A stretch of 64,000 nt of DNA from Albifimbria verrucaria. Taxonomy: Eukaryota > Ascomycota > Sordariomycetes > Hypocreales > Stachybotryaceae. The stretch is taken from the NCBI GenBank assembly GCA_020081605.1, contig JAHREC010000013.1, positions 4,030,001-4,094,000 of the forward strand, given 5' to 3'. Position numbers and translations under genes: made by a program. The first letter of the stretch is position 1. Each line of letters opens with the position of its first letter. Under the pieces are notes generated by a model. That model was not told the DNA's origin. It ran no database searches and was given only the letters and a program-made list of their open reading frames with translations. Below are positions 11,771 through 23,956 of this stretch, piece by piece.

Positions 11771-14700
11771 TTAGAAGGTCTCCGACTCCTGGCTGGTGGT
11801 GGTGCCAAAGGTATCTAGAAATGGTCAGTCAATAATTCTAGGTAAGAGTTCTTAGATCATAACATACCCTCTTTCGGCGACGCTCCTCCCTCGCGGCCTC
11901 TTCCTCTGCACTCTTGGGAGTCATGGCCCTGGGCCCACTAGGTCTGCGAGTGGGTACACCAAGTGCGCCGCTGAGGTTGCGGTTCTCCAGCTTAGGGCTG
12001 CCAGTGTAATGGCTAGCATGTGTTCCGCTCAGGGTGCCGTAGCCGCTCTCATAGCTCTGGTGCGGAAGGGGCTGCTCTTTGCCAGCTTGGAGATGCGGTT
12101 TGACTTGGGTGGTGTCTGGGCCGTGGGGCTGTCTAGGGGCTCCTTGGGAGGACGGGGAGGTCCAGACGGCTGCTGCGTAGGGGACGAGCCCCAGTACTCG
12201 CCTTCGGGCACTGCCGATGAGGTATTGCTGTAGCGGTTGGTGTTAGGTGGGAGGCGGTTAAGGCTTGTCGCCGACCCAGCCCAGTCCGCAGACTTGGGCG
12301 TCATTGGTGTATCGAAATCTTGCGCCGAGTACTCCAGAGCCGTTCGAAAACGCTCCATCTGTCCAGGTCGAGGCTGTGGGTGCTGCAAGTTGAGCGAGTT
12401 GCGATGAGCCTTGTACTTGGGGTCCTCTGGGGTCATGAATGTCGATGGCGGTGGGCCCGACGTCACGGTAGGCTCAGTTTCCTGAGGCAGTTCTGGCTGG
12501 GAGAATCCAGAGTGAAGCTTATCTGCCTCGAAAGGTTCGCGCCTGTAGTTCTCATCGTACGAGGCTAAGCTAGAACCAGATCGGGATGGGGGCGGGTAGT
12601 CATCGTATTTGGTGTCTCTCTTAGAGCGGAAGGCTTTACCAACACTCGAGGCAGTTGTTTCTGACCATCGCGAGATCTTTGGGAGCCATCCAGATGAGCT
12701 AGTTGACTTGTGCTTTCTGCCTTTCTCTGTTCGAGGCGTGTTATCCGCGCTCAGTGGCTGCTGGTTGGTGGTCCCGGTGTGGGGTGGTGTGTTGAGCGGG
12801 ACAGAATCACCACGCTGCATCTGGTCTGGAACGACAGGGCTGAGCATCAATGGATCCTCGTGCTCGACGGCTGCATGAGCATCATCATAGGCGTACTCTT
12901 CGTCATTCTCTGGCACGGTACTGATTCTGTGGTCGGAGAACTTGCGTTCATTGGCCAGTCTTGACGACTGTCCTCGTGGCTGGTTCAAGGAGAGGTGCCC
13001 GGACTGGCTGGCGTGGCTAGCTGTTGAGTTGCCCTCGGGCTCATAACCCTTGTCTTGCTCGTAGTGGCCCTCTGGCTGCAGGTTCTCGAAAGATTGACCC
13101 TGACCAATGGTGGGAGCAGTTTGCGCCTTGAGCGTGTCAACCTCTCCAAGGAGCTGGATAAGCATGTCCTCGATACGGCTCAGGTCGTTTGTCCCTTTGG
13201 CACTAAGACCCTGCAAAGCTCTTCTCCAGAGGTTCTTCTTCTTAGCGCTAGCATCGTCAATGGTGCCTGGGCGCGAGCCGCTCTGGATGGATCGGGTGGC
13301 AGTGCCAGGGTAAGGTCGCGGGCCATTGATGGCCTTCTGGAGCTTCTCCGTGTTCTCTGCGTTGGCGAAGATGATGTCATCACCAGTGTCTTGCATGAGG
13401 TCCTTCATCTCACGGAATGAATTGCGCATCTCCAGAGCGGCGTTCATGAGCAAAGCCACGATTTCAGTATCTCGGGCGCTTCTTTGGGCATCGCGGACCA
13501 TGAGCTAGATTGTATTAGCCAACATGCTAAAAGAGCAATACTCAACTAGATAAAACTTACGTGTTGCATCAGAGCGACGATATCCTTGTTCTCGATGCGC
13601 TCAATACCTGCACCAGTTGCAGCGTCGTAGAAGGGCGAAGCCATGCCCTGTGACATCCCACTAAGGTGACGGGTGTGGTTCTTTGCAGCCTCGTAGAAAG
13701 GATCCTCGGCTACGGAGACATGAGGGTTCATGATGCTTACAGCCTTGCCCTTGGGGTAAATGTCAGGTGTTCGGTTGGGGCCATTGGACTGGTAACCCTC
13801 GTCATACTTGTGGCCGCCAAAGCTAGGGCTGCCCGGGTGATACGGAACACTAGAACCAGGCTCAAGACCTCGCACCCGCAAGATGCTGTCGTTCAAAGCC
13901 GGGTTATTGATGGGGCTGGCGTCCTCATAGGGGTTGGTGACGAGAGTGTCTCGCTTATGTTCTTCAGAAGTGCGATGCCAGTCCTCTTGGTCCTGGCTGG
14001 GCTCTCGGCTGTGCGTTGCGGCCATGCCAGCAGCGGCGCCGAGGGCAGCGGCTCCCACCACCTCAGTGATTCCCAGCCCCTTGCTATGGTCCGCCTTCTC
14101 TGCGTCGGCATAGCCAGTAATGTCCTGCTGGGTAGGGGTGGCTCGGCCATCGTATTCATCAAGGTGTGCCTGCCCATCAAGACGTTCCTGCACAACTGAA
14201 GGGCTTGTCTGTGCGTCATCGTCCATGTACCCGTATGCAGGCATGGGGTTGTCAAGGTCCGGGAGACCGCTCGCACCCATCTTTGGCTGCTCGTCGTACT
14301 CAAGACGATCGATGCTGTGAGCTGGGGTGCTACGGGGTTCATGACCCTCCATTGTCCGTTGCTTGAACGACTTGTTGCGGGACACACCAGCGGGCTCGAA
14401 ATCGGCTTCCACAGTCGATGCGTCTTCGACAGTGGCCTGCATTCGCGCTTCTTTGGCCCTCTTAAGAGCTTCAGCAGCCGCACCCACGGCACCAGCGGTA
14501 ATAGCAGCCTCAGAAGCCGTTGGGCTATCCCTGTACTTGGAACGAACCTTGCGGCCATATTCATCCACCTCGTACTCAGAGAACTCCTGTGATTGAGCTT
14601 GAGATCTAGCTCCAGGAGTGGCGTGTCGCTCATCCTCATATTCGTGTCGGCTATCAATCGACATCTTCTCAGGGCTCATGCCCCGGCTGCTCTGTACCTT

Positions 14701-17087
14701 GGAGTGTGCATCGTAAGATACGGTAGAGTCTTGAGGACCAGCATAGTCGTAGCCCGACCCGCTTGTAAGCACGGATTGCTCGAGCATTGAGCCATCAACA
14801 AGCGAAGCAACGGCAGACTCGAGGGCGGGGTTTGATGGGTGAACGATGTTAGGGTTGGCACCAACACCCTGGACCGTTTGGCCAACCGCGGAATTGAGGT
14901 CGGTTCCCTCATCCGTGTATGTTGAGTGTCTGTAATCACCTGTAGGGCTCCTGAGGCTTCGCTCATCGAAGTCCATGCTGCGGATATTGCTGGGGGTAGA
15001 GTCCAAAGAGTGAACAGAGCGGCTGAAACGAGCAGACTTCTCTGGTGAGTAGACATCGCTTCCTCTCGAGTTTCAGGGCATAGGTGCCTCGCTTCCGCCC
15101 TCGGTATAACCAGAGACACTGGGGATAGGGCTCAAGCCACGAGCTCCTGCCTGGTAAGGAACGTACTTGAGGGGTGGTGGTACATCCTGGGTGCTGTAGT
15201 AGCTGTTGTCATATCCAGTTTCAGGATAGTCTGCAGAGTCGGCAGGCTCGGAGGGTTCATTATAGTCGTTGAACTTGCTAAGCGGTACCTTTCTACCATA
15301 TTCATCCGTTTCGTACTCTTCGCTAAATTCTGACTTGCCACGAGGTAGAGCAGTCAAGTCGCCATGGGAAATGTTTGCGTGCTGCGTACCTAGGCCGTGG
15401 TGAAGATCTCCAGGTGTTGAGTGGGCACCTACAGGAACAGTACGCACAGGCCCAAGCTCTTCACTGGCTGATTGGGGTCTATCAGAATCCGCAGACAATA
15501 TTGATGTCCGCGTCAATTCCGAGGGGTTGATATCGCTCATGAGCGGCATCGGCGGCATCGGAGGTGCCGTGGTAGAATCTTCTTCCTCATCATCATATTC
15601 CTCCGCATACCGCTCACGGCCAAGGCTGCGGCTTCGGGCAGAGTCAGTCCGCCGACGGCGCCGTTCGCGTTGTTTCCGTTCTTCTGACTGGTATGTATCG
15701 CCTGAGCCACTTGAGAGACCTTTGGCCAATGCCGCGCCGGCAGCCCCGGCAGCGGCAGCTTTGAGAAGATTATTACTACGTTTGGGTGTGCCAACATCGC
15801 CTTCCAGAGGGTAGTCGGCATCAAGGGAATCGCGGCTGACGCTATGCAATGACGTCTCGTCGTAATCATGGCGAGCCTCGCGATTCCTTCTTTCTCTGTT
15901 CTTGCCATCCCTGGTCAAGTCACTTCGCTGTCCAGAAGACCGCCTGCGGTCTGTAGAGACTTCCTCTCGAGAAACAGAGGTTCCAGTCGAGGTAATGGAG
16001 CCGCGGCGGCTCTCGCGCTTGCTTTGCTCTCGCTTCAGGGCGCTTAGTTCTGGTAGAATTAACCTTCGGATAGCGTCTTCGACGGTTTCTAGCAGTTTCG
16101 GATTGTTTATTGATGATTTCGAGGTACCCGAGCGCATGGAATGTGCATCCATTGACCGATGGCTGGGTGATAAATTAGAAGACAAGACACTGGATTCACC
16201 CGATACGGCAGAATCCTGCGGGTGGCTGCGACTCGATCTTCGCCTGGAAGCTCGGCTTTCGTCTGCAACATATTCGCTGACACTGCTGGTTCGACTTTTA
16301 GGTCGACGCTTCCTGTCAGGCTTTTCTCTTGACTTGTCTGTCAATTTCGCGCGTTCTTTGCGCATCCTGCTGCTGGTGAGCTCGTCGGCAGCAGCTCCAG
16401 CAAGCGCCCCGTTGCGGCTGCTGCGGCTAATGATTCCCTCGCGACGGGCTGGAAGAGCGCTTAACATCTGTTGAGGGCCCTGAGCCGTCCAGGAAGCTGT
16501 CGGCGGGGATGGCTGAGATTTCGGAGGCGTTGGCGGGGTTGTAGCTGACGGTTGATGGAATCAGCGGGCTTGCCGGGCGGCGTCGACGATGGCCGCGATC
16601 GATCTCAATGTCGATGGGGTTCCTCGATACATTGGATTCTTCGGTCGCTGATGCGTAGGACGCCATGCTGTCAGCATCCTCTGGGCCAGGCAGTTCTATC
16701 TCGCCAGACGAAAGGGCCTGGTCTAGGGGATTCTGTGTGTTAGGGAAGCCTTTCGAGAGCCCTTGGTCTCGGTGACTTGAATGTGGTCGCCCTTGCCCTT
16801 CTTGGAAGGTGTCAGGCGGACGCGAACGCTGGGTTTGCGATCTGAGGAGCCGGAGCCAGACTTGCCGCCTTCGAAGTATTCGATGAGGAGGAAGTCTGAG
16901 AGCGATTGGCTTTGTGGCCGCGCGTGCGAATGGTTACGGGAGTTCCGTCTTCTGGAAGCGAGTATGTCGACTTCTCATCGCCAGGCTTGGAGAGCTCGGT
17001 GGCTGTCAGCTCGGTCGGGGTGGTGGTGGTTGTCTCGGTCTCTGTGGGCGCAGGAAGCGGTAGGGACCTCTTGCTGTCAAAGCCCAT
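11771..17087 (-). CDS. Large serine-rich disordered protein conserved in filamentous ascomycetes (frameshifted; one in-frame TGA)
   Basis: Function unknown; about 1,750 residues. The N-terminus (MGFDSKRSLPLP) leads to an ordered motif DFLLIEYFEGGKSGSGSS and then RKPSVRVRLTPSKKGKGD. Long Arg/Ser-rich disordered sequence follows, with an Ala-rich helix (LLKAAAAGAAGAALAKGLSS). A motif of the form YE-x-DEYGRKV occurs twice, at about 15300 and 14560. A more conserved C-terminal part holds NKDIVALMQH and RDAQRSARDTEIVALLMNAA. Introns: 13505-13560, and a short one near 11820-11870 before the last exon, which ends DTFGTTTSQESETF or a close frame. Frame breaks lie near 16920, at the C run near 16729, near 16445, and near 12035. 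A TGA (15073-15075) interrupts an otherwise open frame. A scaffold or cortical role would be speculation. The gene end at 11771 is less certain than its start. Confidence 0.75.
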
Positions 17088-17964
17088 TGTGAAGCTGGGA
17101 AGAGAACCGGCGACAGGAAAGGAACGTGGAGATGGATGACGATGCCCAGGTACCAATCCACGACCTGCCTCGGGGAGAAAAATCAAGATAGTCCCTGGAG
17201 ACGACTAGGCGACAAGGAGGAAAGGACGAGGCGGGAAAGTGTGGAGAGGAGGGGGAGAGAGAGGAGGTTGGGTTCAGGACGAGGTCAAGACATCCGGGAT
17301 AGGGCCAGGACCAACGGCTGCGACAAGAAAGAGTCGACGGAGTCAACCAATGCCCGATGGGAATCGCGGGGATGGTTGCACAGCTCACGAGCAAAAAGAA
17401 GAAGAGGAAAGAGGAGCGGCGAGATTGAGGTCTCGAAAAAGAGCAATGTGGCGGAGGCTTTTCGAGACTCGGTAGTCCGTCTACCTATCTGATGGATGGA
17501 CGGATGGAGGTGGAGGGCGGGCGCCTTACTGGGCCAAGGACTTTGGGCGTGGAGCTTTGGGTGGTGCTCCGGCAACCGCAGCAACCGGGGTCAATGAGAG
17601 GCCAAGGATGGGCATGCGGGTCGGGTTGCTGCAGGCTTTGGGAGTGACTCGCTCGGAGCTGCGAGCAAGAAGCGCAGGTTATTCGCGTAGAGGCAAGTGT
17701 TGCATGCAAGCGCATGTGGGTTAAGGAGGAAACTCGTCGACGCTCCGGCCAGGATGAGTTTGAGGGAGGCCGGGAGCAAGCAAGTTAGAGAGAGAAGAAA
17801 GAGGAAGAGGCGGTGGAGAGTGTGGGAGAGAGAGAGCTTGGGGTGGGCAAAAAGAGGAGGCGAAAAAGAGGCTGGTGACCACCAACTGGAGACAGCAGAG
17901 CACACAGGCACAGCACCAGCAAAGCAGAGAGCACAGCAAAGCACAGCAAAAGGCGATAAAGGCT

Positions 17965-17999
17965 GGGCTGGGCTTGGGCTTGGGCTGGGCTGGGCAGGG
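17965..17999 (+). repeat. G-run array, quadruplex-type motif
   Basis: Seven GGG runs separated by loops of two or three bases (CT, CTT, CA) within 35 bases. This satisfies the usual G-quadruplex rule. The C-rich complement lies on the template of the upstream region of the disordered-protein gene, about 880 bp before its ATG. Confidence 0.75.
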
Positions 18000-18370
18000 T
18001 TGCCTCGCTTGCTGGGCAGGGTTCTGAGGGTTTGTTATTGTCCCGAAGCGGCTGGGATTGCTTGATGAGCTGGCGGTGCCGATGAGCTTGTCCAATGAAG
18101 CTTGGTTGGACTGGGGGTGGTTGGTGTTGGGCTGGTGGGCTTCTGCGGGTGAGCTAGAAACTAGGAAGTCTAGTGGTAGAAACAATCAGTGGGCCTGCAG
18201 TATACAAGAGAAGAGGCTGGGTTGTGTCAAGGAGACACACGACGATTGGTATCGCGAGCCTCGCAATTGGCACACCGAGCCTCCATCGGAGCAGCTCTCT
18301 GTCATGCAGGAGCAGCAGGCAGAGGTAGCAGCAGAATCATCGTCACAGAGAAGCAAGCAGGCAAGCAAGG

Positions 18371-18413
18371 ACGCACACACACACACGCACACACGCACGC
18401 ACAGCACGCAGCA
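18371..18413. repeat. CA/CG-CA dinucleotide microsatellite
   Basis: An imperfect (CA)n tract interrupted by CG steps. Confidence 0.8.
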
Positions 18414-20321
18414 CAGGCTTCGTCCCGTTCGTCTCCATATCCATCCACTTCCACCGATCTTAGTGACACAGGCGGACGACGGGCGGCGCGGCCCAAGAAC
18501 CGCCACTCCATCGACCTAGCACAGTCACGGTCATGGTCATGCCTATCCGTGCGGTGGTGCCTTTTTCCTCTTCCTTCGAGTCGCAAAAGATGGGGAAGAC
18601 CCGACGTGGCCCATGCGTCTTTGGCTGGGAAACCGTCCAGGGATGAGGTAATTCGCAGGGGTCTCCGTCTCTCGAAGGCTGGTAGCGATCGCGCCTGGAG
18701 ATGAACATCACACTCCATCACCTCACCGGACCGGCCCATCATACCGCAAAGGCTGGGATGCAATGTGATAGTACGGATTGTGGCCAGCCATATCAAGCCC
18801 CACGAGCTCTACCGTCGGAGCCAGCATTCCCACCTGTTCTGACCTGACCTGGCTTGACCTGACCTAGCTTTGATTATCCCGTCCCGTACCTTGATTCTCT
18901 TCCAATCCAATAGTCTGGGCCCAACCGTCTCTCGAAACCTTAATTGGGAATCGACAAGCTCAGGGTTTCCTCTTTTCGTCGTCCCAAATGGGATCAGCCT
19001 TTGCTCCATAACTCAGACTGACCTTCTCCTTCATTCCCCACCGCCGACAGCACTTCCACATGGACATCCGAGGCATTCACCTCTCCCATCTCACATGCTA
19101 GGCCCTCTCCAGGGACCTTGACTTCATGAAAGCGGCACCCGTCCAGTCTGTCGACCTTCGGGTTCGCTTCCGTAAACCGTCTGAATCACAACCGCGGCGC
19201 CACGGTGCAACAATCTGTCCACTACGCACGCAACACCGCACGACATAACCCAGGACGTCTCCGCCGTGTAACAGCAGATCTTTCAGCTTGATTGTCGCTT
19301 GAATCTGTGCCTTCCGCCGGTCTTCGATCGCCCTGAGGGCTGTGCCGGTACAAATCGCACGTTCCATCTCGGCCTCACCACTCATCCCCTCGTCATACCT
19401 TCTTGTGTGTAAACCATGGGTCAATCACGCTTGTCTTACTCAACCACATCCATTCTGGACACACAGTGTTGTAAATACGGCAAGGGAAGCCCTCCTGCCT
19501 CGATCTTCCCATCGCACGCCCATCTTACATGGTACATGATTCTTCTCGGTCTCCCCATGCCCAGATTGGCAGGGAGCGACACGATTCCGAAAATCCTCAA
19601 GTGACAAATACATAATGCCCTGTTTCAAAACCTGCGTATCCCCGACCGTCCTCAGCGAATAAATCGGCCTCCGTCTCCTTCAGTGGCGCTGCATGCCCGA
19701 TCCTTTAGTTCCGTGCCTGTAGACACACTTCTCCGGTTTCAGCCCGCCGGCTCCCTGCATTTATCTTCACTTTCTGCATACCGCTTCGGAACGGAAACCA
19801 TAGAACCATAGAACCATACCCTAGCAGTTCGGGAGGTCCGTGGCTGAGCCATGCAAATCGCACAAGCCAAAAATGCATGAGGAAAATAATGACAAGATTC
19901 CGCTCAGACAGGACATGCTCAGCGCTGCAACGCTGGGTACCAGGTTCAACACGAGGACCAAATCCAACTGAGTGACCATCTAAGCTACCTTGATCTTTGT
20001 GGCATGGCCAAATCGCAAGACTATGGTGGTCCCATCCCTGTGCAAAGGTGATACCTCGTACATTCAAAACGAGTGTGAAAACAGCGTGGGTGAAGTGTCC
20101 CTCATAAGGGAAATGAAACGTATAAAACTATATCGGCCTACAGTTATGGTATCGTGCTCCAATAAGTCAAAGTATTAAATCACACAGCGCCCCAATAACA
20201 CGGGTATCTCCTTTGGCCGGCACCAAGACAAGCCCTCAAACCAGAATCGCCCGCTAAACGATGCTGAACGAGCATCAATACGCCAAACCCCAGATGCAAC
20301 CCCACAGTCAGCACGTATCAA

Positions 20322-20686
20322 TCAAGCAGTTGTTCTATTCTCGGGTAAAACGGCCGGGGCCGGCACGGCAGGGTAATCCGGCGGACTCATTCCCGCCTCC
20401 AGATCATCAGCGTCAGAGGATGTGCTCTGTCTCTTGTATGGCGGTGGTGCCTCGCCCAACTCATTGAGGCCTTCGTCTGGTGTTGTGTTCTGTGCGGTGC
20501 GCCGGTTGACAGCCGGACGGTTAAACACCGACGGCTGCGTCTCGTAGCCACGGCGGCGGCGGCGGCAGTAGACAAATAGCGATGCCAAAATTGTGGCAAA
20601 GACAAATACAACGGGTATAATGGCCCAGGCAAAGGTGTTATTTGAAGCCGGTGGGGATCCACCAGCGAGCCGGAATTAGAAGACAT
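20322..20686 (-). CDS. Small single-pass membrane protein with two PPxY motifs (RCR-like)
   Basis: About 120 residues. The start MSSNSG is followed by a short Gly/Ser-rich segment, one hydrophobic span (TFAWAIIPVVFVFATILASL), and a CRRRRR stop-transfer cluster. A polar tail carries PPPY and PPDY. PPxY motifs bind WW domains of Rsp5/NEDD4 ubiquitin ligases. Small proteins with this order (short lumenal part, one span, Arg cluster, PPxY tail) include the RCR family, which affects chitin deposition and membrane-protein traffic in yeast. Assignment to RCR is by architecture only. The frame breaks between the N-terminal Ser-Gly and the span, near 20664. One extra base gives AGGSPPASNNTF leading into the membrane segment. 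Without the correction the span is lost. Confidence 0.6.
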
Positions 20687-21926
20687 GTTGAGTGTTGATT
20701 CCGAGGGAATCGGATTCTTTAATGAAGTAGAGGAGGAATGACAGTGGTGTCCGCCCTGCGTCCCTATGCTAGGCTCTCTTCAAAGTGAATGTGACGCTTC
20801 CAGCCCTCGTTTGTTATACTGCGAGTGGGTGCGAGTGCATATGATTGTGATACGTTATGATATGTTGTTGCACAAGATGAGTGGTTGGTTACTTGCAATC
20901 GACTTCCTCAATACCAGGCAAGTCGTCGGCGATAACCGTCAACTGAGAAAAAAACGAAGATTGGAGCGAGACACAGGACAGTATTTAATACAACGGGATA
21001 GGCGGTAAAGGCTGATTCAATTCCTGTCTTGAACGTCATCCCGTTGAGGGGGATTTGCGCGGGCTTTTAATCTAGACCCAAGCCCGTTCGCTTTCCCTTT
21101 CCCCTCTCCCTCCCCTACCACCAACGGGAATACTGATTCCATGCGACGCAACCACACCTGGCGCAGCTAGGGTCGAAAGCCAAGTCTTGTCGCGTGGGCG
21201 AGGACCAGCTTGCGTGTGTCCCGGCGCCGCGGTGCGGAGGTCTCGACCACTGACGCCGTTCCTGCGGCGCAACAGACTTTTCCCTAACACGGCTTTCTCT
21301 CCTGATCGTTGCTTTGGCTGGTTGGTGCCAAGCTCCTCGGCAAGAGACCATCCAAGAGCCCAGAGCTACTGTGGATGGCTGACGAGCATAATGTTGACCG
21401 CTGCTAGATTGTCGTTGGACGGCCAAGGTTCTGGTAGTCTGTCCAGTGGCTTGGAGGGTCGCGTGTTTACGACAGGCCAGCGATACGGCAGGCTCGGCAC
21501 GCCCTCAGCATACGCACCATGACGCTGCCCCGTCTCTATTTGGCATCTCGAACTCTGGCTTGTGATCTACCTAGCTAGGGTTTCTCGGTTATACGCTGCC
21601 GTTCGGTACTTTGCCTCATGATCCAATCGAATGTTGCTGTCGGCATCAAGAACCGGGCCGGACATGTAAATCCAAATACTTTTACTGAGCCACAGGAACA
21701 GCCACCCGCAGCAGGGACCGTAACAGGCACCGTAACAGGCACCACAGCAGTGGAAGCTTAGCGCGGTCTTAGCCATTGGCCCCGTTAGTTACTACCAGAT
21801 CCATCCATCCCGGCAGTGTAGCTCTCAGCCTTGACATTTGATTTTCCCCATCACAGTTCCCACAGTCATCATTCAACCATCCCATCGGCCCATCCTCCCG
21901 AATGATCTTCACTCCTCCGCGTCACC
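20687..21926. other. Intergenic spacer between divergent genes
   Basis: Shared upstream region of the PPxY membrane protein (-) and TFB5 (+). I find no coding feature. Around 21710-21750 there is a short direct repeat of the type cagg(c/g)accgtaa. Confidence 0.5.
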
Positions 21927-22325
21927 ATGCCCCGTGCCATTAGAGGTAAGCTTCCAGAAGCATTCGTAACCTCGCCATAGCTCGGCCTGGCCGGCCCTCG
22001 TAGCTAACCGCATTCTGCCTTAGGTGTTCTGATCGAATGCGATCCTTCGATCAAGTCCATCATCGTGAACATCGATAGCACAAACCACGACTTTATCATC
22101 GAGGACCTCGACGAGGAACGAGTTGTGGTCAAGGAAAACATGGTCCACCTGCTGAAACAGAAGCTGGAAGACGTACGTCTGCGCTCTGCCCTACCGTCTC
22201 CGCCGTCTCCGTCACAAAGCATCCATCATGTCGTCCGCCCCGAACGAGAATTCACTAACCCTCTCTTCACACTGCAGCGTCTCAAGGAGAACCTTCCACC
22301 TGTCGACGAGTCCGGCTCTGAGTAA
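21927..22325 (+). CDS. tfb5: TFIIH subunit TFB5/TTDA (p8)
   Basis: Smallest core subunit of TFIIH, needed for nucleotide excision repair and stability of the complex. Three exons join to 71 residues: 21927-21945, 22024-22172 and 22278-22325. The protein runs from [20 protein letters not shown] through [20 protein letters not shown] to [15 protein letters not shown]. This is the normal TFB5 length and spans the whole family domain, with its conserved CDPxxK and DLDE motifs. All splice sites are GT-AG and phases join exactly. The gene is intact. Its stop is 126 bp from the stop of the isomerase gene on the other strand, so their 3' UTRs may overlap. Confidence 0.97.
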
Positions 22326-22451
22326 TCATTTTATACGCTCCCGATCCGCTTTCTTATTTCCACGAGACCGAAATGTCATGACAAACCTCAACCGCTATAT
22401 GCTGCGCAAACGCAGGTTTTAAACAGTCAACATATTTATAGCTTCTACAAA

Positions 22452-23361
22452 CTACAACTTCTCAAACCTCGGCCGCGTCTTCTTCAGCCCGCTCATCAAA
22501 GCCGCGGGGAAGTCCTTGCCCTGCAACGCCACCGAGTTCCAAATCGTCGTATACCTCAAGCTATCAATCGTTCCATGCTCCCGACCATAGTTCAACAGCT
22601 CCTTGGTGCCCTGCACTGCAACGGGGCTCTTGGTGGCAAGCAGCTCGGCCAGATCCAGCCCTGCCTTCACCGCTCGTGCCTTGTCCTCGTGCACCTGGCT
22701 CACGAAGCCAACCGACAGCGCCTCCTGCGCGGAGAAGTCCCGCGCCGTCAAGCACACGTCCTTGACCCACGACGTCGATCCGACAATCTTGGGCAGCCGC
22801 GCGAGAGTGCCAATATCCGCCGCCAGGCCGATGTCAACCTCCTTGACCGCGAACCGAGAGTTGGAAGAGCAAATTCGAATATCAGCGCAGCAGGCAATGT
22901 CAATTGCCAGGCCGATGGATACCGCGTGGAGGACGCAGATGACGGCTGTGTAGTAAAGTTAGCATATCAAGTAAACAAGTCCAATAACCCAATCACTCAC
23001 GCTTCTCGCACTTCTCCATGGCAGTGATGGAACCCTGGAACTCTTCAATGTGACTGCGCATCGCCTTGGCCTTCCTTGCCGGGTCGTCCACTTTGGCGCC
23101 CAACACATTGTCCTGCGACGCCGCCTGCACGTCCAACCCAGCCGTGAAGGCCCTGTCGCCCGCACCACTCAGCACGATCGCCCGCACTTCTGGGTCCTCG
23201 CTCAGCTGGTTGAATAGACGCCCGAACTCGAGCCATACCGGCTGGGAGAAGGCATTGAGCTTCTTCGGCCGGTTGATCTCAACGTGTGCGACGAACGGCG
23301 CCGGTGTGCTGACCAGGAAGTACTCGTACGAGTAGCCGTTCAACGGTGTAGCGGCGGACAT
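22452..23361 (-). CDS. Delta3,5-delta2,4-dienoyl-CoA isomerase (enoyl-CoA hydratase/isomerase family)
   Basis: Auxiliary enzyme for beta-oxidation of unsaturated fatty acids. Two exons, 23001-23361 and 22452-22945, give 284 residues with no frame break. The crotonase fold is clear. VEINRPKKLNAFSQPVW comes first, then the oxyanion segment GAGDRAFTAGLDVQAAS, then VLHAVSIGLAIDIACCADIR. EVDIGLAADIGTLARLPKIV carries the Glu and Asp that act as catalytic pair in ECH1-type isomerases, which is why I prefer this over a plain hydratase. The C-terminus is FEKL, which is not a canonical SKL peroxisomal signal but resembles a weak one. No mitochondrial presequence is evident, so peroxisomal location is inferred from the family. 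Confidence 0.92.
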
Positions 23362-23956
23362 CTTGGTAACACAGGGTGTGTTTTGTTTCCAATTTAACTG
23401 AACAGGTACAATTGAATGATTGCAAGTTCAAACTGTTCCAAGAGTCGATACAAAATGAAAATGAAAAGGATTCAAGTTGGAGACTGAAAGATGGGCGATG
23501 CTGGCTAACGGTTGTTCTCAAGTACGTCTCGGTCTTGGCCCCTGTTGCCGAGGTTTACGTAGGAAATGGAGTGAGCTTACAGGGTCTCACGTGGGGTTAA
23601 GCTCGGCTGACCCACTAATGGCATTTGATGGGAAGCACTTCAGTCATTCGTTTTTGTGGGGGAACCATGGTCGTCACAGTTAATTGGAGGTGGCATGTGG
23701 TAGATTTGTTGTTTTGTTCATTATACAATGCTATGGTATGAGTCTATTACAACCAACTGTACAACAATTCCGTAAGAGAGATACCTAGCCACGTTTATCC
23801 GTAGCAATGGCCCCTCGATCGCTCCTAGCCAGGCAGCGCGTACTCCTTGTAACTGTTCCTTCAAGCCATGATAAATGCTTGGAAAGGGCGGCCCACGCAA
23901 TGGGAAGTGCCCGACACACAAAAGAAAACCCAATCAACTTGCGCCTTGTCCAACAC
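23362..23956. other. Intergenic spacer
   Basis: 5' flank of the isomerase gene and 3' flank of the glucanosyltransferase gene, both on the minus strand. Nothing further seen. Confidence 0.55.

Larger units (their letters stand above)
17088..20321. other. Long divergent-type spacer with low-complexity DNA
   Basis: About 3.2 kb upstream of the large disordered gene. Long overlapping ORFs on both strands around 17.1-18.7 kb follow base composition (purine-rich on +) and have no protein character. The G-run array and CA repeat listed separately lie here. I see no gene. Confidence 0.5.

Noticed and set aside
17239..18796. Several long ORFs on both strands upstream of the disordered gene
   Set aside because: They overlap one another in many frames and follow purine/pyrimidine bias and the CA and GGGCT repeats. 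None shows a domain or a plausible splice structure.
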